Of a stretch of DNA of 64,000 nt, positions 43,252-51,483 are shown piece after piece (position 1 is the first letter of the stretch; each line of letters begins with the position of its first letter). The stretch covers positions 418,440 to 482,439 of the forward strand of contig JAEWZN010000007.1 in assembly GCA_023395255.1 (NCBI GenBank). Direction: 5' to 3'. The notes under the pieces were generated by a model. It had not been told where the DNA came from. It saw only the letters and a program-made list of their open reading frames with translations, and did no database searches. The position numbers and the translations under genes are program-made. The stretch is from Deferribacteres bacterium (GTDB lineage: Bacteria > Chrysiogenota > Deferribacteres > Deferribacterales > Geovibrionaceae).

Positions 43252-44209
43252 CAGAATAAAGTATGAGGATTTTTATAATATCAGCCTGAAAAACTTCTAT
43301 GAGCTGGTAACGGAAATCCTCCATGACTTTCATTTTGCAGTGCACAGATCCGTTTATGACGGTCAGGGTAAAAGACGGATTGAGATCTGGCGCTCCTCCA
43401 AGGATGAGAATGACAATGCACTTGTCTGGCTGGAGATTGTGGATTCCGGCAAGGATCTTGACCCCTACATAAGCACCGATGTTCTGCGCACCATGAACGA
43501 AGAAAATGTGATAAAGCTTTTCTTCTTCACCAACGGCTCCCTTGAAAAAAAGGAAAAGGAAGTTCTGGACGGCAGGGATCATTATATCTTTACCCCCACA
43601 GATATAATGGAGACCATAAACGCCCTTGATAAAAAGAAAAAATATAAACATCAGAAAAAGAGGAAGTCAAAAGGGGTTCCGAGCGGCTATACACTCCTTA
43701 AAAACTATCTCAAAGGCAGACAGACTGAACGCGGCTCAGTGACAGTGCCCACCAGCAAGGTTACTATGGTTGCAGAGAAATATACCAAAATGACAAGGGA
43801 AATTCTTGATGAAGTTGACCGGATGGAGGATATAAACAATATCACGCCTGAGATCAGAGACAAGTTCAAGAAAATTCAGCATGACATTCTGCCTGAAATT
43901 CTGAAAGTATCCGTTTTTAGCTTTACCGATAAATTTGTTGATGTAAAAGTCAGGCTTTTCTCTCTGCTCCAGTACCTGCTGATCTATGTGGGTGCGATTA
44001 TTGAATATGAATCAGAAGATGAGATGAAGCGCAGCCGCGAACAGGTGGAGCTTGATCTCCAGTTTCTGGAAAGTCTGGAAGGCTCAGTGGATGAATATAA
44101 GGTTTCCCTCATGGAGAGAGCGCAGAAAATAGCGTGGAAACTTCTCTATATGTCCATAGCAGTAATAGTTTTTTTTGCCTCTTTCTTCCTTATTATGATG
44201 ACGGAATGA
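43238..44209 (+). CDS. Tail-anchored cytoplasmic protein of unknown function
   Basis: A 323-residue protein. Residues 1-125 form an alpha/beta domain ('VHRSVYDGQGKRRIEIWRSS', 'NALVWLEIVDSG', 'VIKLFFFTNGSLEKKEKEVL', 'HYIFTPTDIMETINAL') that resembles the Mrr-type restriction-endonuclease fold, but the catalytic ExK is absent ('LEIVD'). A Lys/Arg-rich patch (~128-145) follows, then helical segments, and one C-terminal membrane helix (~297-318, 'WKLLYMSIAVIVFFASFFLIMM'). It overlaps the OmpA-like gene by 14 bases. Fold and function are uncertain. Confidence 0.65.
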   Translation: MAEDDRIKYEDFYNISLKNFYELVTEILHDFHFAVHRSVYDGQGKRRIEIWRSSKDENDNALVWLEIVDSGKDLDPYISTDVLRTMNEENVIKLFFFTNGSLEKKEKEVLDGRDHYIFTPTDIMETINALDKKKKYKHQKKRKSKGVPSGYTLLKNYLKGRQTERGSVTVPTSKVTMVAEKYTKMTREILDEVDRMEDINNITPEIRDKFKKIQHDILPEILKVSVFSFTDKFVDVKVRLFSLLQYLLIYVGAIIEYESEDEMKRSREQVELDLQFLESLEGSVDEYKVSLMERAQKIAWKLLYMSIAVIVFFASFFLIMMTE

Positions 44210-44415
44210 GAGGAAATGATCTTAACTGTTTATAATGATAGTGAATTTTGTTATAACATGTTTTAAGCAAGGCTTGACAGCAGCAAAAGGAAAATCCTGA
44301 AAATTCCTGATAAGAGTGGTATTATTTGTTAACTTTGACGGAGCATTATATTATAATCAAGCTAACTGCCTGCGGCAGCTTTGTATAAAAAATAAAAGGG
44401 TTACGGCTGGAATAG

Positions 44416-45990
44416 ATGGAGTTTAACCAGGAAATTCTCAACTACATGAACGAAATAGTCATGGTAGTTAATGACAGATACGAAATCATGTTCTGCAGCA
44501 CCCCGATGAAAAATATTACGGGGAAACCTTCTGACAGGCTGATAGGCAAGAAATGCCATCTTGTCATATTCAACAGGCTTGAGCCCTGCCCCAACTGTCA
44601 GCTTGAATTGCTTAAAAGCGGCAAAATGGCCGTGGATATAGAGCATGATACAATAACCCACAGGGGCTTCCGCAAGCTGCTCTCTTCAAAATTCCAAAAA
44701 CTCTCGGACGGAATGTATGCCGAGATCATGGACGATATAACAAGCACAAAGAAGCTTATAGACAAGCTTACACACCATACAAAGGAGCTCAAGGCCTCGA
44801 ACGTGATCCTCAATCTCCGCAGAAAGGAGACGGAAAAGGAGCACAAGTTCATCATGAACACTGTAAACTCTCTCAATGAGGGGGTCATGGTTGTTAACCC
44901 TGATATGTCCGTGAACATAGCCAACCAGAACCTGGTGGAAATGTCCAGACAGAGGGAATCTGAGGGCAGACCTGCGAAATGCTATGAAATGTACGGTTAT
45001 ACTGAGCAGTGCAGGGACTGTCCCATGCTGGACAAGAAGGTGACACGCTCATTCCGGGAAGCCTTCGGCAAAAAGCTCACCGTGAGCTTCAACAGGTTTG
45101 ACCAGTACATAGTGGAGAGCATAAGAGACACCACTAAAGAGCTTAAGCTCATAGACGAGATAAAAAGCCAGCAGTCAGTCCTTGAGGAGAAGCAAAGGCA
45201 GATGTCTCTGCTGAATAAAGACCTTCTGCGTATGAATGAAAGGCTCAAGGAAGCCCAGAGGATAATTGACGAGGAACTCAGACAGGTGGGCGAGATACAG
45301 GCCAGCCTGCTTCCGGAGGTTCTGCCCGCCATAAACGGTTATGACTTCGGTGCTTTTTACACTCCGGCGGAGCATGCCGGCGGTGATTATTACGACTGCA
45401 TAGAGATGAGCAACGGATATTGGGGTCTGGGAGTTGCTGATGTTTCCGGGCACGGAATCCCCGCATCTGTTATAATGGCTATAACAAGAGCAATAATGAG
45501 GTCGTACACCTATGACATAGTGGCTTCTTCCGAGGCGCTTGCCATGGTAAACGAAATCCTCTGCGACAATATACATACAAATGACTTCGTTACCATGTTT
45601 TACGTGGTGCTGGATTCCAGAACCGGCAGATGCAACTTCGCCAGCGCGGGACACAACCCCATGCTGTTTTACGACAAATCTGAAATGCTTGTCCGCAAGG
45701 TTACCGCTCAGGGGCTTTTCCTCGGCGCTTTTGACAGTGTGGAGTATGAGCAGGGCGGATTTGAGATCGATTCGGGCGATATTGTGTTCATGTACACAGA
45801 CGGGCTGAACGAGGCCATGAACGGGCAAAGGGAACAGTACGGCTATGACAGACTGATTTCAAAAATAATGATGTTCAGCGAACTGTCCGTGAGCGAGATG
45901 ATTAGAAACATTATGGACGATGTTAAGCTATTCGCCGACGGAGTGCCGTTCGAGGACGATATAACCATACTGGCATTCAAAAAGATTTAG
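44416..45990 (+). CDS. PAS-PAS-PP2C (RsbU/SpoIIE-type) serine phosphatase
   Basis: A 524-residue soluble protein. Two PAS domains (~5-110 and ~145-250) each contain a Cys cluster: C47, C58, C61 and C189, C199, C202 (Cx10Cx2C and Cx9Cx2C). A coiled coil (~245-295) leads to a PP2C domain (~300-522) with metal-binding 'HAGGDYYD', 'ADVSGHGIPAS', 'FASAGHNPMLFY' and 'YTDGLNEAMN'. Such phosphatases dephosphorylate STAS anti-anti-sigma proteins, and a STAS gene follows after nine bases. The Cys clusters suggest redox or metal sensing (inference). AAAAGGG lies 15 bases before the ATG, a long gap. The 206 bases upstream are A+T-rich with no convincing promoter. Confidence 0.9.
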   Translation: MEFNQEILNYMNEIVMVVNDRYEIMFCSTPMKNITGKPSDRLIGKKCHLVIFNRLEPCPNCQLELLKSGKMAVDIEHDTITHRGFRKLLSSKFQKLSDGMYAEIMDDITSTKKLIDKLTHHTKELKASNVILNLRRKETEKEHKFIMNTVNSLNEGVMVVNPDMSVNIANQNLVEMSRQRESEGRPAKCYEMYGYTEQCRDCPMLDKKVTRSFREAFGKKLTVSFNRFDQYIVESIRDTTKELKLIDEIKSQQSVLEEKQRQMSLLNKDLLRMNERLKEAQRIIDEELRQVGEIQASLLPEVLPAINGYDFGAFYTPAEHAGGDYYDCIEMSNGYWGLGVADVSGHGIPASVIMAITRAIMRSYTYDIVASSEALAMVNEILCDNIHTNDFVTMFYVVLDSRTGRCNFASAGHNPMLFYDKSEMLVRKVTAQGLFLGAFDSVEYEQGGFEIDSGDIVFMYTDGLNEAMNGQREQYGYDRLISKIMMFSELSVSEMIRNIMDDVKLFADGVPFEDDITILAFKKI

Positions 45991-45999
45991 GAGGCAGCA

Positions 46000-46320
46000 A
46001 TGTTCGACGTTCAGGGTAAAAACGGAAAGCAGGTAGTCTACATCAAAGGCGAGGTTAACGCGCAGACAGGCGGGGAGCTTAAGAAGAAAGTTCTGGATAT
46101 GTTTGCTACAAACAATGCCGCGGTTCTCTCCTTCAAGGGCGTTGTGTATATGAACAGCTCCGGGCTCAGAGAGATAATTGACCTGCTCAAAAACGCAAAC
46201 AAAATGAAAAAAGAACTCGGACTCTGCGAAATGTCTGCTGATATAAGAGAGATGTTTGCCTTCACCGGTCTTGATAAAGTATTTAAAATTTATGAAACAG
46301 AGGCGCAGGCACTGGGGTAG
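46000..46320 (+). CDS. STAS domain anti-sigma factor antagonist
   Basis: A 106-residue single STAS domain. 'VVYIKGEVNAQTGGELKKKVLDM' and 'LSFKGVVYMNSSGLREIIDLLKNA' match SpoIIAA/RsbV, with S53 or S54 of 'NSSG' as the expected phosphorylation site. GGAGG precedes the ATG. It is the probable substrate of the upstream PP2C phosphatase. The RsbW/SpoIIAB-type kinase needed to phosphorylate it is not in the window. Confidence 0.92.
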   Translation: MFDVQGKNGKQVVYIKGEVNAQTGGELKKKVLDMFATNNAAVLSFKGVVYMNSSGLREIIDLLKNANKMKKELGLCEMSADIREMFAFTGLDKVFKIYETEAQALG

Positions 46321-46323
46321 GAA

Positions 46324-47742
46324 ATGGGCGTTGAACTTACCAGAAACAAAGACACTCTCCGCGTTGTAATAGGCGCTGATGACCATGTGGAAGGGCTTAA
46401 CGAAGGTCTGGCGGCTGTAAGGGCGGAAACAGGGATTTATAAAGTGGTTCTCGATCTCAAAAACTGCCTGTTTTTGCAGAGTAAATCTCTGGCCACCATT
46501 CTGGCTTTCAAGAAAGAGGTGCAGAAAAAGAAAGCTGAACTTCTCCTTGTAAACGTCAGTGAAGAGGTGCATCAGCTTTTTGATATGACAAACCTCCTGC
46601 CGCTGTTCAATATTTCTCAGGACTACACTTCGTTTAATGCGGATGAGCTTCTGGAAAAGTTATTCGACCCCGAAGAGGCGGACAGAGTCTCCGACTACAT
46701 AGCGGAAAATTACACAGACGATATAAAGGCAAGGCTGTACGATGTGCTTGAGGGGGATGATCCTCTGCTTAAGGAGTACGCAGTACTTACCATAGGAAAA
46801 GCCCATGACTATGATGCCACTGAAAGGGTCAAAGAGTGCCTCGACAGTGACTCCGGCTCCGTAGTCCGCGCGGCTATACTTGTTTTAGGCTGGTTCGGCG
46901 AGCTTTCTGTTAAGGAAAGGCTCTATGAGTTCCTTAAAAGCAGTGTGAGTGATGTGGCTGAGGCTGCTGCCGGTTCCATTGCCCTTCTGGCCGATGACAA
47001 TGATGCTGAAAAGATAGGCTCTCTTCTCACGGCTGAGAGCCCCCGGCTTCGTATAGTAGCTTCCCAGGCTCTTTCTCTCATCAACGATTCAAAAAGCTAT
47101 GCCATTCTGCTTGAGCATCTTAAAGCCGAGAAAAATGAGGATGTGCGGGCATTTACAGTAAAGAGCCTCGCAGGGTTCAATAAGCCCGGCGTGGCAGACA
47201 TTCTCCTTGCCGGTTTTGATGACGAATCCCTTAAGGTAAGGGAAGCCTCCGCAGGCGGCCTTGTTCGCATCAAAGCCAAGGATAAGGTTGACGAAATACT
47301 TAAACGGATTACAGATAAGGACAGCTGGGTGGGTTACTTCGCTGTGAAGGCGCTGGGCGAAATGCACAGCGAGGTCAGCGCAGAAAAGCTCATAAGCGCT
47401 TACGCCGCTGTTGAAGAGAATGTGCGGCTTGCCATAATCGAAGCATTAGGCAAAATCAGGTATGATTCCTCTGCATTTTTGCAGGGGCTGGTTAAGGATG
47501 ACAACGAGGATGTTCGCAAGGAGGTTCTGGGAGCCCTTATGAAAATCAAGCCTGAAAGCGCGGCGGAAACCGCAGCCTTGATGGTTGCTTCTGATGAAAG
47601 CTGGCTTGTGCGCTTTAAAGCTGTGGAAATTCTGGACACCATAAAGCCTCAGGGCTATAAGGATATTCTCCGCGGCAGACTCACAGCGGAAGATAACAAG
47701 TATGTCCGTGAAAAGATTCAGAATATACTGGAAGTGTTATGA
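46324..47742 (+). CDS. STAS domain fused to HEAT repeats
   Basis: A 472-residue protein. Residues 1-105 are a second STAS domain in which the phospho-site 'SSG' is replaced by 'QSKSLATI', so it may not be switched by phosphorylation in the usual way. From ~125 to the end run about ten HEAT/PBS-type helical repeats ('KEYAVLTIGKAHDYDATERVKECLDSD', 'VVRAAILVLGWFGELSVKERL', 'DVRAFTVKSLAGF', 'VREKIQNIL'). It is a likely scaffold that links partner switching to another protein. It starts three bases after the STAS stop and overlaps cheR by four bases. Confidence 0.85.
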   Translation: MGVELTRNKDTLRVVIGADDHVEGLNEGLAAVRAETGIYKVVLDLKNCLFLQSKSLATILAFKKEVQKKKAELLLVNVSEEVHQLFDMTNLLPLFNISQDYTSFNADELLEKLFDPEEADRVSDYIAENYTDDIKARLYDVLEGDDPLLKEYAVLTIGKAHDYDATERVKECLDSDSGSVVRAAILVLGWFGELSVKERLYEFLKSSVSDVAEAAAGSIALLADDNDAEKIGSLLTAESPRLRIVASQALSLINDSKSYAILLEHLKAEKNEDVRAFTVKSLAGFNKPGVADILLAGFDDESLKVREASAGGLVRIKAKDKVDEILKRITDKDSWVGYFAVKALGEMHSEVSAEKLISAYAAVEENVRLAIIEALGKIRYDSSAFLQGLVKDDNEDVRKEVLGALMKIKPESAAETAALMVASDESWLVRFKAVEILDTIKPQGYKDILRGRLTAEDNKYVREKIQNILEVL

Positions 47743-48569
47743 TTCAAATCGGAACGATCAAAATAAAAGATGACGAATTTGTTGAGCTGAAGGACATCAT
47801 CTACAACAGTTCCGCCATATCTTTTTCGGACAGCAAAAAATATCTGCTTGAAAACAGGCTGACGAAAAGGCTTCAGGAACTGAACTTCAGCAGCTTCAAA
47901 GACTACATCTACTACCTTAAGTATAACGTTAAGAAGAAAGAGGAGATGGAGATTCTTCTCAACCTCGTGACAATAAATGAAACCTACTTCCTGCGTGAGC
48001 GCGCCCAGATGGATTACATGATAAAAACCGTAATCCCTGAGCTTCAGGCAAAGGGGAAAAGAAGTATCCGGATATGGTCTTCCGCCAGTTCCTCCGGCGA
48101 GGAAGCCTATTCAATGGCGATTCTGCTTAACGAAGCGGGTCTCCTGAACAGAATGAGCATTGAGATATATGCTTCGGACATCAATACCGAGGTGCTGGAA
48201 ACGGCAAGACAGGCCGTTTACCGCAGTGTATCGTTCAGAGGGGTTCCCCAGCAGATAGTTGATAAGTACTTCACCAAGGACGGGTTTTCGTTTAAGCTTG
48301 ATCCGGCCATAGCCTCTCAGGTCAAGTTTTTTCAGGGCAACCTGCTCAGCCCTATGGTCGCCTCCAAGTTCGGCAAAGCCGATATAATTTTCTGCCGTAA
48401 CGTGCTGATATATTTCGATATGGAAGCGAAGATCAAGGTGATTGAGACCTTCCATAAAACACTGAACGATCCGGGTTATCTGTTCCTCGGCCACTCCGAA
48501 ACCCTGAACAAGATAAGCGATAAATTCCAGATGAAAAACTTCGGCGGCGGCATAGTTTACCTGAAATAG
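47739..48569 (+). CDS. cheR: Chemotaxis protein methyltransferase CheR
   Basis: A 276-residue SAM-dependent enzyme that methylates glutamates on chemoreceptors. The N-terminal helical domain is at 15-85 ('YLLENRLTKRLQELNFSSFKDYIYYL'), then 'TINETYFLRERAQM', the SAM-binding 'IRIWSSASSSGEEAYSMAILL', 'IYASDINTEVLETARQAVY' and 'IIFCRNVLIYFD'. It overlaps the STAS-HEAT gene by four bases, so methylation is tied to the partner-switching module. It opposes the CheB encoded at 35575. Confidence 0.97.
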   Translation: MIQIGTIKIKDDEFVELKDIIYNSSAISFSDSKKYLLENRLTKRLQELNFSSFKDYIYYLKYNVKKKEEMEILLNLVTINETYFLRERAQMDYMIKTVIPELQAKGKRSIRIWSSASSSGEEAYSMAILLNEAGLLNRMSIEIYASDINTEVLETARQAVYRSVSFRGVPQQIVDKYFTKDGFSFKLDPAIASQVKFFQGNLLSPMVASKFGKADIIFCRNVLIYFDMEAKIKVIETFHKTLNDPGYLFLGHSETLNKISDKFQMKNFGGGIVYLK

Positions 48570-48603
48570 TTTCGCCCCATTCAAGCTCCAGCAGGTGTCC
48601 TCA

Positions 48604-48740
48604 GGCACATGGATGTGCCCGCGGAGCGCGTACCGCAGCGAATGCGAGGAACGCATAGCGCAGCCAGAGCAGCAAGCGGTTTTACCGCGCAGGCTGCGAG
48701 TGAAGAAAAACTGCAGGACGCAGGTTTTTCTGAACTATCA
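48604..48740 (+). repeat. Palindromic intergenic repeat, copy 3 (after cheR)
   Basis: The same 16-base hairpin as copy 2 (GGCACAT-GG-ATGTGCC) starts 35 bases past the cheR stop. It is followed by a different but equally structured G+C-rich segment: GGAGCGCG-type, ATGCG-AGGAA-CGCAT, GCGG-TTTTA-CCGC and CAGCC...GGCTG pairings, to about 48740. It fills most of the 291-base gap before the small gene at 48861; the remainder holds that gene's ribosome site. Confidence 0.7.
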
Positions 48741-48860
48741 GGGTGAAGGATCTCACTGGCGTTTAATCCATAACGGCCTAACTTATATAATACGGATTGC
48801 TGCCGATAAGAAGATCAGGACAGCCACAGATTCAGCATCATATAAGTCGGAGGTGAACGT

Positions 48861-49142
48861 ATGGCTCCCGGTCCGATTGATGTTCAGGTCATCATGAACA
48901 AAACCCCTGTTACCGAAAAGGTGCAGGAAGTTATGGAAAGAAACGCGGAACAGCGCCATGCTCATCTTGCTTCTGAAATGGCAAGGCAGAATGAGCAGAA
49001 TGCCCGTTCGGTCACAAATGTACCCCGCTCCGAAAATCCCAATATTGATGACAGAAACCGCAAAAAACGGGATGAGGGAAAGAAGAAGCGGAAAGCCCCG
49101 CCGGAAAGCCAAACGGGGCATTTTATAGATATTGAGGCGTAA
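48861..49142 (+). CDS. Small charged protein of unknown function
   Basis: A 93-residue soluble protein with no signal or membrane segment. The first half is amphipathic ('VTEKVQEVMERNAEQRHAHLASEMARQNEQNARSV'), the second very basic and disordered-looking ('RNRKKRDEGKKKRK'), ending acidic 'HFIDIEA'. GGAGGTG lies six bases before the ATG, a strong ribosome site. It is three bases from the PilZ-like gene, so the two are likely expressed together. I do not recognise a family; similar small genes sit in flagellar operons of other deep-branching bacteria, but I cannot confirm homology. Confidence 0.65.
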   Translation: MAPGPIDVQVIMNKTPVTEKVQEVMERNAEQRHAHLASEMARQNEQNARSVTNVPRSENPNIDDRNRKKRDEGKKKRKAPPESQTGHFIDIEA

Positions 49143-49145
49143 TAA

Positions 49146-49931
49146 GTGATAGTCCGCGCAAGGCTCAGCATTATATATCCTGACGATATAAGAACAGTTT
49201 ACGGCCAGCTTACCTCCAAGGCTCCCCTTGTTTTACAGCTTGCCTCATACTCCCCCGCAATGATGTCTGACAGCCTTGAGATGACGCTCCAGTGGCACGA
49301 GGCCGGCGCATCCAAGTGTGTTCAGGTTGAGTTCAGCAAGGCCGAAGGGACACAGATATTTCTCAAAGTCGTCAAAGACCTGCGCGGGAAAGCGGAATGC
49401 GCCCACAGAGTGGAGTATAAAGGCTTTTTTGACATTAAAAAAATATCGGCCGATGAATATTCCTCCTATGCCAGAACGGCGGAAAGGAATAACGCTTCCA
49501 ATAAGAACAGTATGGTAAATAAGATTCAGTCGATTATCCCAAACGAAAGCATAACCAATCAGCATCTTTTCCGCTTCCTTATCGAAATGGATTCCAAGCT
49601 GGAGAAACTTGTATATCTTGCTGAGGCCGAAAACAAGGAAACCGATCTCCAGACTGTTAAAGCGCTCTATATAAGCAGCGAAGGCTGCGGCTTTTTTACT
49701 GACGGTACGCTGAAAATGGGCGAGCTTATCTTTCTGGAAGCCAGATCCTTCGACACCGGAGGCAGACTGCGCTTTTCCGCTGTGGGCAAAGTGACCGGCG
49801 GTCGCAAGACGAAGCTGGGCATACTGGCGGATCTTGAATTTACCGATATGGAAGAAGCTGTTAAGGAAAATATCATCAGATACGTTTTTGAAAAGGACAG
49901 AGAACTTTTAAAAGAGGCGAGGGATAAATGA
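49146..49931 (+). CDS. PilZ-like domain protein
   Basis: A 261-residue soluble protein. The N-terminal ~115 residues look like a PilZN/YcgR-N-type beta domain ('VYGQLTSKAPLVLQLASYSP', 'QIFLKVVKDLRG'). The C-terminal ~110 residues (about 150-255) fit a PilZ barrel: 'ALYISSEGCGFFTD' in place of DxSxxG, 'GELIFLEARSF', 'FSAVGKVTGGRKTKLGILADLEFTDM' and a final helix. The RxxxR part of the cyclic di-GMP site is not seen, so ligand binding is uncertain. It starts with GTG preceded by GAGGCG. It overlaps the next gene by four bases. Confidence 0.7.
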   Translation: MIVRARLSIIYPDDIRTVYGQLTSKAPLVLQLASYSPAMMSDSLEMTLQWHEAGASKCVQVEFSKAEGTQIFLKVVKDLRGKAECAHRVEYKGFFDIKKISADEYSSYARTAERNNASNKNSMVNKIQSIIPNESITNQHLFRFLIEMDSKLEKLVYLAEAENKETDLQTVKALYISSEGCGFFTDGTLKMGELIFLEARSFDTGGRLRFSAVGKVTGGRKTKLGILADLEFTDMEEAVKENIIRYVFEKDRELLKEARDK

Positions 49932-50344
49932 CAACATCCGCTCTCTTGATAATAACATATATTATTCTGCTTGTTCTTGTGCTGGTTGTTGCGGCTCTTG
50001 CTGCGAAGGTACGCAGGCTTGAGAAGAAGCTTATAGAAGTCACACCCTCCGATTTGTATCCGTTTATAGAGGAGCTCAGAGAGCTTGTGATAGAGAGTGA
50101 GCACATAGCCACAAAGCTTGAAAACTCCATCAGAGAAAGGGAGAGCGTGCTGGAAGACCTCACGGTGCTTGCGGATTCCAAACTGGCCGATTACGGCAGG
50201 GCAGCGGAAAAGGCAAAACCGGAGAAGACCCTTAAGGAAAAGATAAGGGAGCTTGCCGAAGACGGCATGCCCGATTCTGAAATAGCCAGAAAGCTGGGCA
50301 TCTCCACCACAGAGGTTAAGATAGTGCGCAGCATGGGCGCATGA
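49928..50344 (+). CDS. DUF2802-like membrane-anchored coiled-coil/HTH protein
   Basis: A 138-residue protein with one N-terminal membrane helix (~5-27), a coiled coil (~28-80, 'KVRRLEKKLIEV', 'ENSIRERESVLEDL') and a C-terminal helix-turn-helix ('EDGMPDSEIARKLGISTTEVKIVRSMGA', ~110-138). This layout is that of DUF2802 proteins found near flagellar and chemotaxis genes. Four-base overlaps (ATGA) with both neighbours tie it to the PilZ-like and FliK-like genes. Whether the HTH binds DNA at the membrane or only mediates protein contacts is unknown. Confidence 0.65.
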   Translation: MTTSALLIITYIILLVLVLVVAALAAKVRRLEKKLIEVTPSDLYPFIEELRELVIESEHIATKLENSIRERESVLEDLTVLADSKLADYGRAAEKAKPEKTLKEKIRELAEDGMPDSEIARKLGISTTEVKIVRSMGA

Positions 50345-51483
50345 AAGTAGGTTCCGGCGGACAGCCGGGTCTGACAGACCAGAGCGGAAAACTTCTGGAA
50401 CTGATGGAGGGCGAGAAGCTGGGCGGTTCCGTTGTGCGCAGAATGAACAACGGAATGTATCTTATAAATCTTAAAGGCCGTCAGGTTACCGCAACCCTTG
50501 ACACTGAGCTTGGCGAAAGCACCCGCTTCCGCGCTCAGGTGGTGCGCAGCGGTTCTCAGGTCGAACTTAAAATAATCAGAAATTTTGAAGACGGTTTTAA
50601 TTCCGCAGTGGTGAAACCCGCGGCGCAGTCCGGTGTGCAGACAGAAGACGGTGCGGATGCGGTGATATTCCGCCTGCTGAAAGGCACTGTTCCCGGTGTT
50701 AAAGAAGGTGGCACGCTGAACCTCAATATAGTGCGCACAATGGGGGACGGGCTTAAGCTGCTGGATGCGCTGGGCTACCTCTTCAAGGCTGACATAGGTC
50801 AGACAGTGCTTAACACCCTTAAGGCACAGATTCTTAAAACAGATCCTTTCCTTGAACTCATGGTGTTGAAAACCCCCATAGAAAACCTTGACCCGCTGAG
50901 TGTAAAAACCGAGGTAGGCAAGTTCGATTTCGCGGCACTTCTGAAAAGCACAGGGAAATTCTCAAGCCTCAGCCTGCTTAATCTCAGCGCGGATGACATA
51001 AAGGCGGCCATAAAAGAGAGCGGCATTTTTTTTGAGAATAAGCTGGCAAACGATGAACAGGTCACGGGTGATGAAAAGTTCCGCGCATACTCAGAGAAGG
51101 ATGTTCCGGCGAGGGAAGCAATAACGAGGCTCCAGCTTGTGAATGTTCTCATGGCGGATGGTCTGGTGAGTTACCTGAAAACAAAGGACGAGGATGTAAG
51201 CGATGCCCTTGTCAGGTACAAAAAGGATGACAAGGGGGGCGGAATCATGTATATCTCCCTTGAATTCAGCAAAATAGGCAAAACATTCATCACAGTAAGA
51301 CAGATCGGTGATGTTTTTGATATATTGGTGAAAAGCGAGACCGATATATCGGAAATGCTTAAAAACACAGAGGTTGAAAGCGCCCTTATCCGCTGGAAAA
51401 AATATGAACAGAAGGATGAGACGGTTTTCGAAGTAAAAAAGGATTCTGCATTACATTTGGGAGGTTTTGACGCCACAGCATGA
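50341..51483 (+). CDS. Putative flagellar hook-length control protein (FliK-like)
   Basis: A 380-residue protein without signal peptide. It has an N-terminal beta region repeated about twice ('LGGSVVRRMNNGMYLINLKGRQVTATLDTEL' and 'LNLNIVRTMGDGLKLLDALG'), a helical middle, and a C-terminal alpha/beta part ('GGGIMYISLEFSKIGKTFITVRQIGDVFDILVKSETDI') that resembles the Flg_hook domain of FliK. Short overlaps place it in the operon between DUF2802-like and MscS-type genes. The FliK call is based on pattern and context and is moderate at best. Confidence 0.5.
   Translation: MKVGSGGQPGLTDQSGKLLELMEGEKLGGSVVRRMNNGMYLINLKGRQVTATLDTELGESTRFRAQVVRSGSQVELKIIRNFEDGFNSAVVKPAAQSGVQTEDGADAVIFRLLKGTVPGVKEGGTLNLNIVRTMGDGLKLLDALGYLFKADIGQTVLNTLKAQILKTDPFLELMVLKTPIENLDPLSVKTEVGKFDFAALLKSTGKFSSLSLLNLSADDIKAAIKESGIFFENKLANDEQVTGDEKFRAYSEKDVPAREAITRLQLVNVLMADGLVSYLKTKDEDVSDALVRYKKDDKGGGIMYISLEFSKIGKTFITVRQIGDVFDILVKSETDISEMLKNTEVESALIRWKKYEQKDETVFEVKKDSALHLGGFDATA

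Noticed and set aside
43238..43620. Restriction-endonuclease (Mrr-like) activity for the protein after the OmpA-like gene.
   Set aside because: The strand where ExK should lie reads LEIVD, so the catalytic lysine is missing; at most the fold is shared.
44335..44357. TTGACG and TATAAT upstream of the PP2C gene.
   Set aside because: Separated by 11 bases, too short for a sigma-70 promoter; the TTGACA at 44274 also lacks a -10 box at the right distance.
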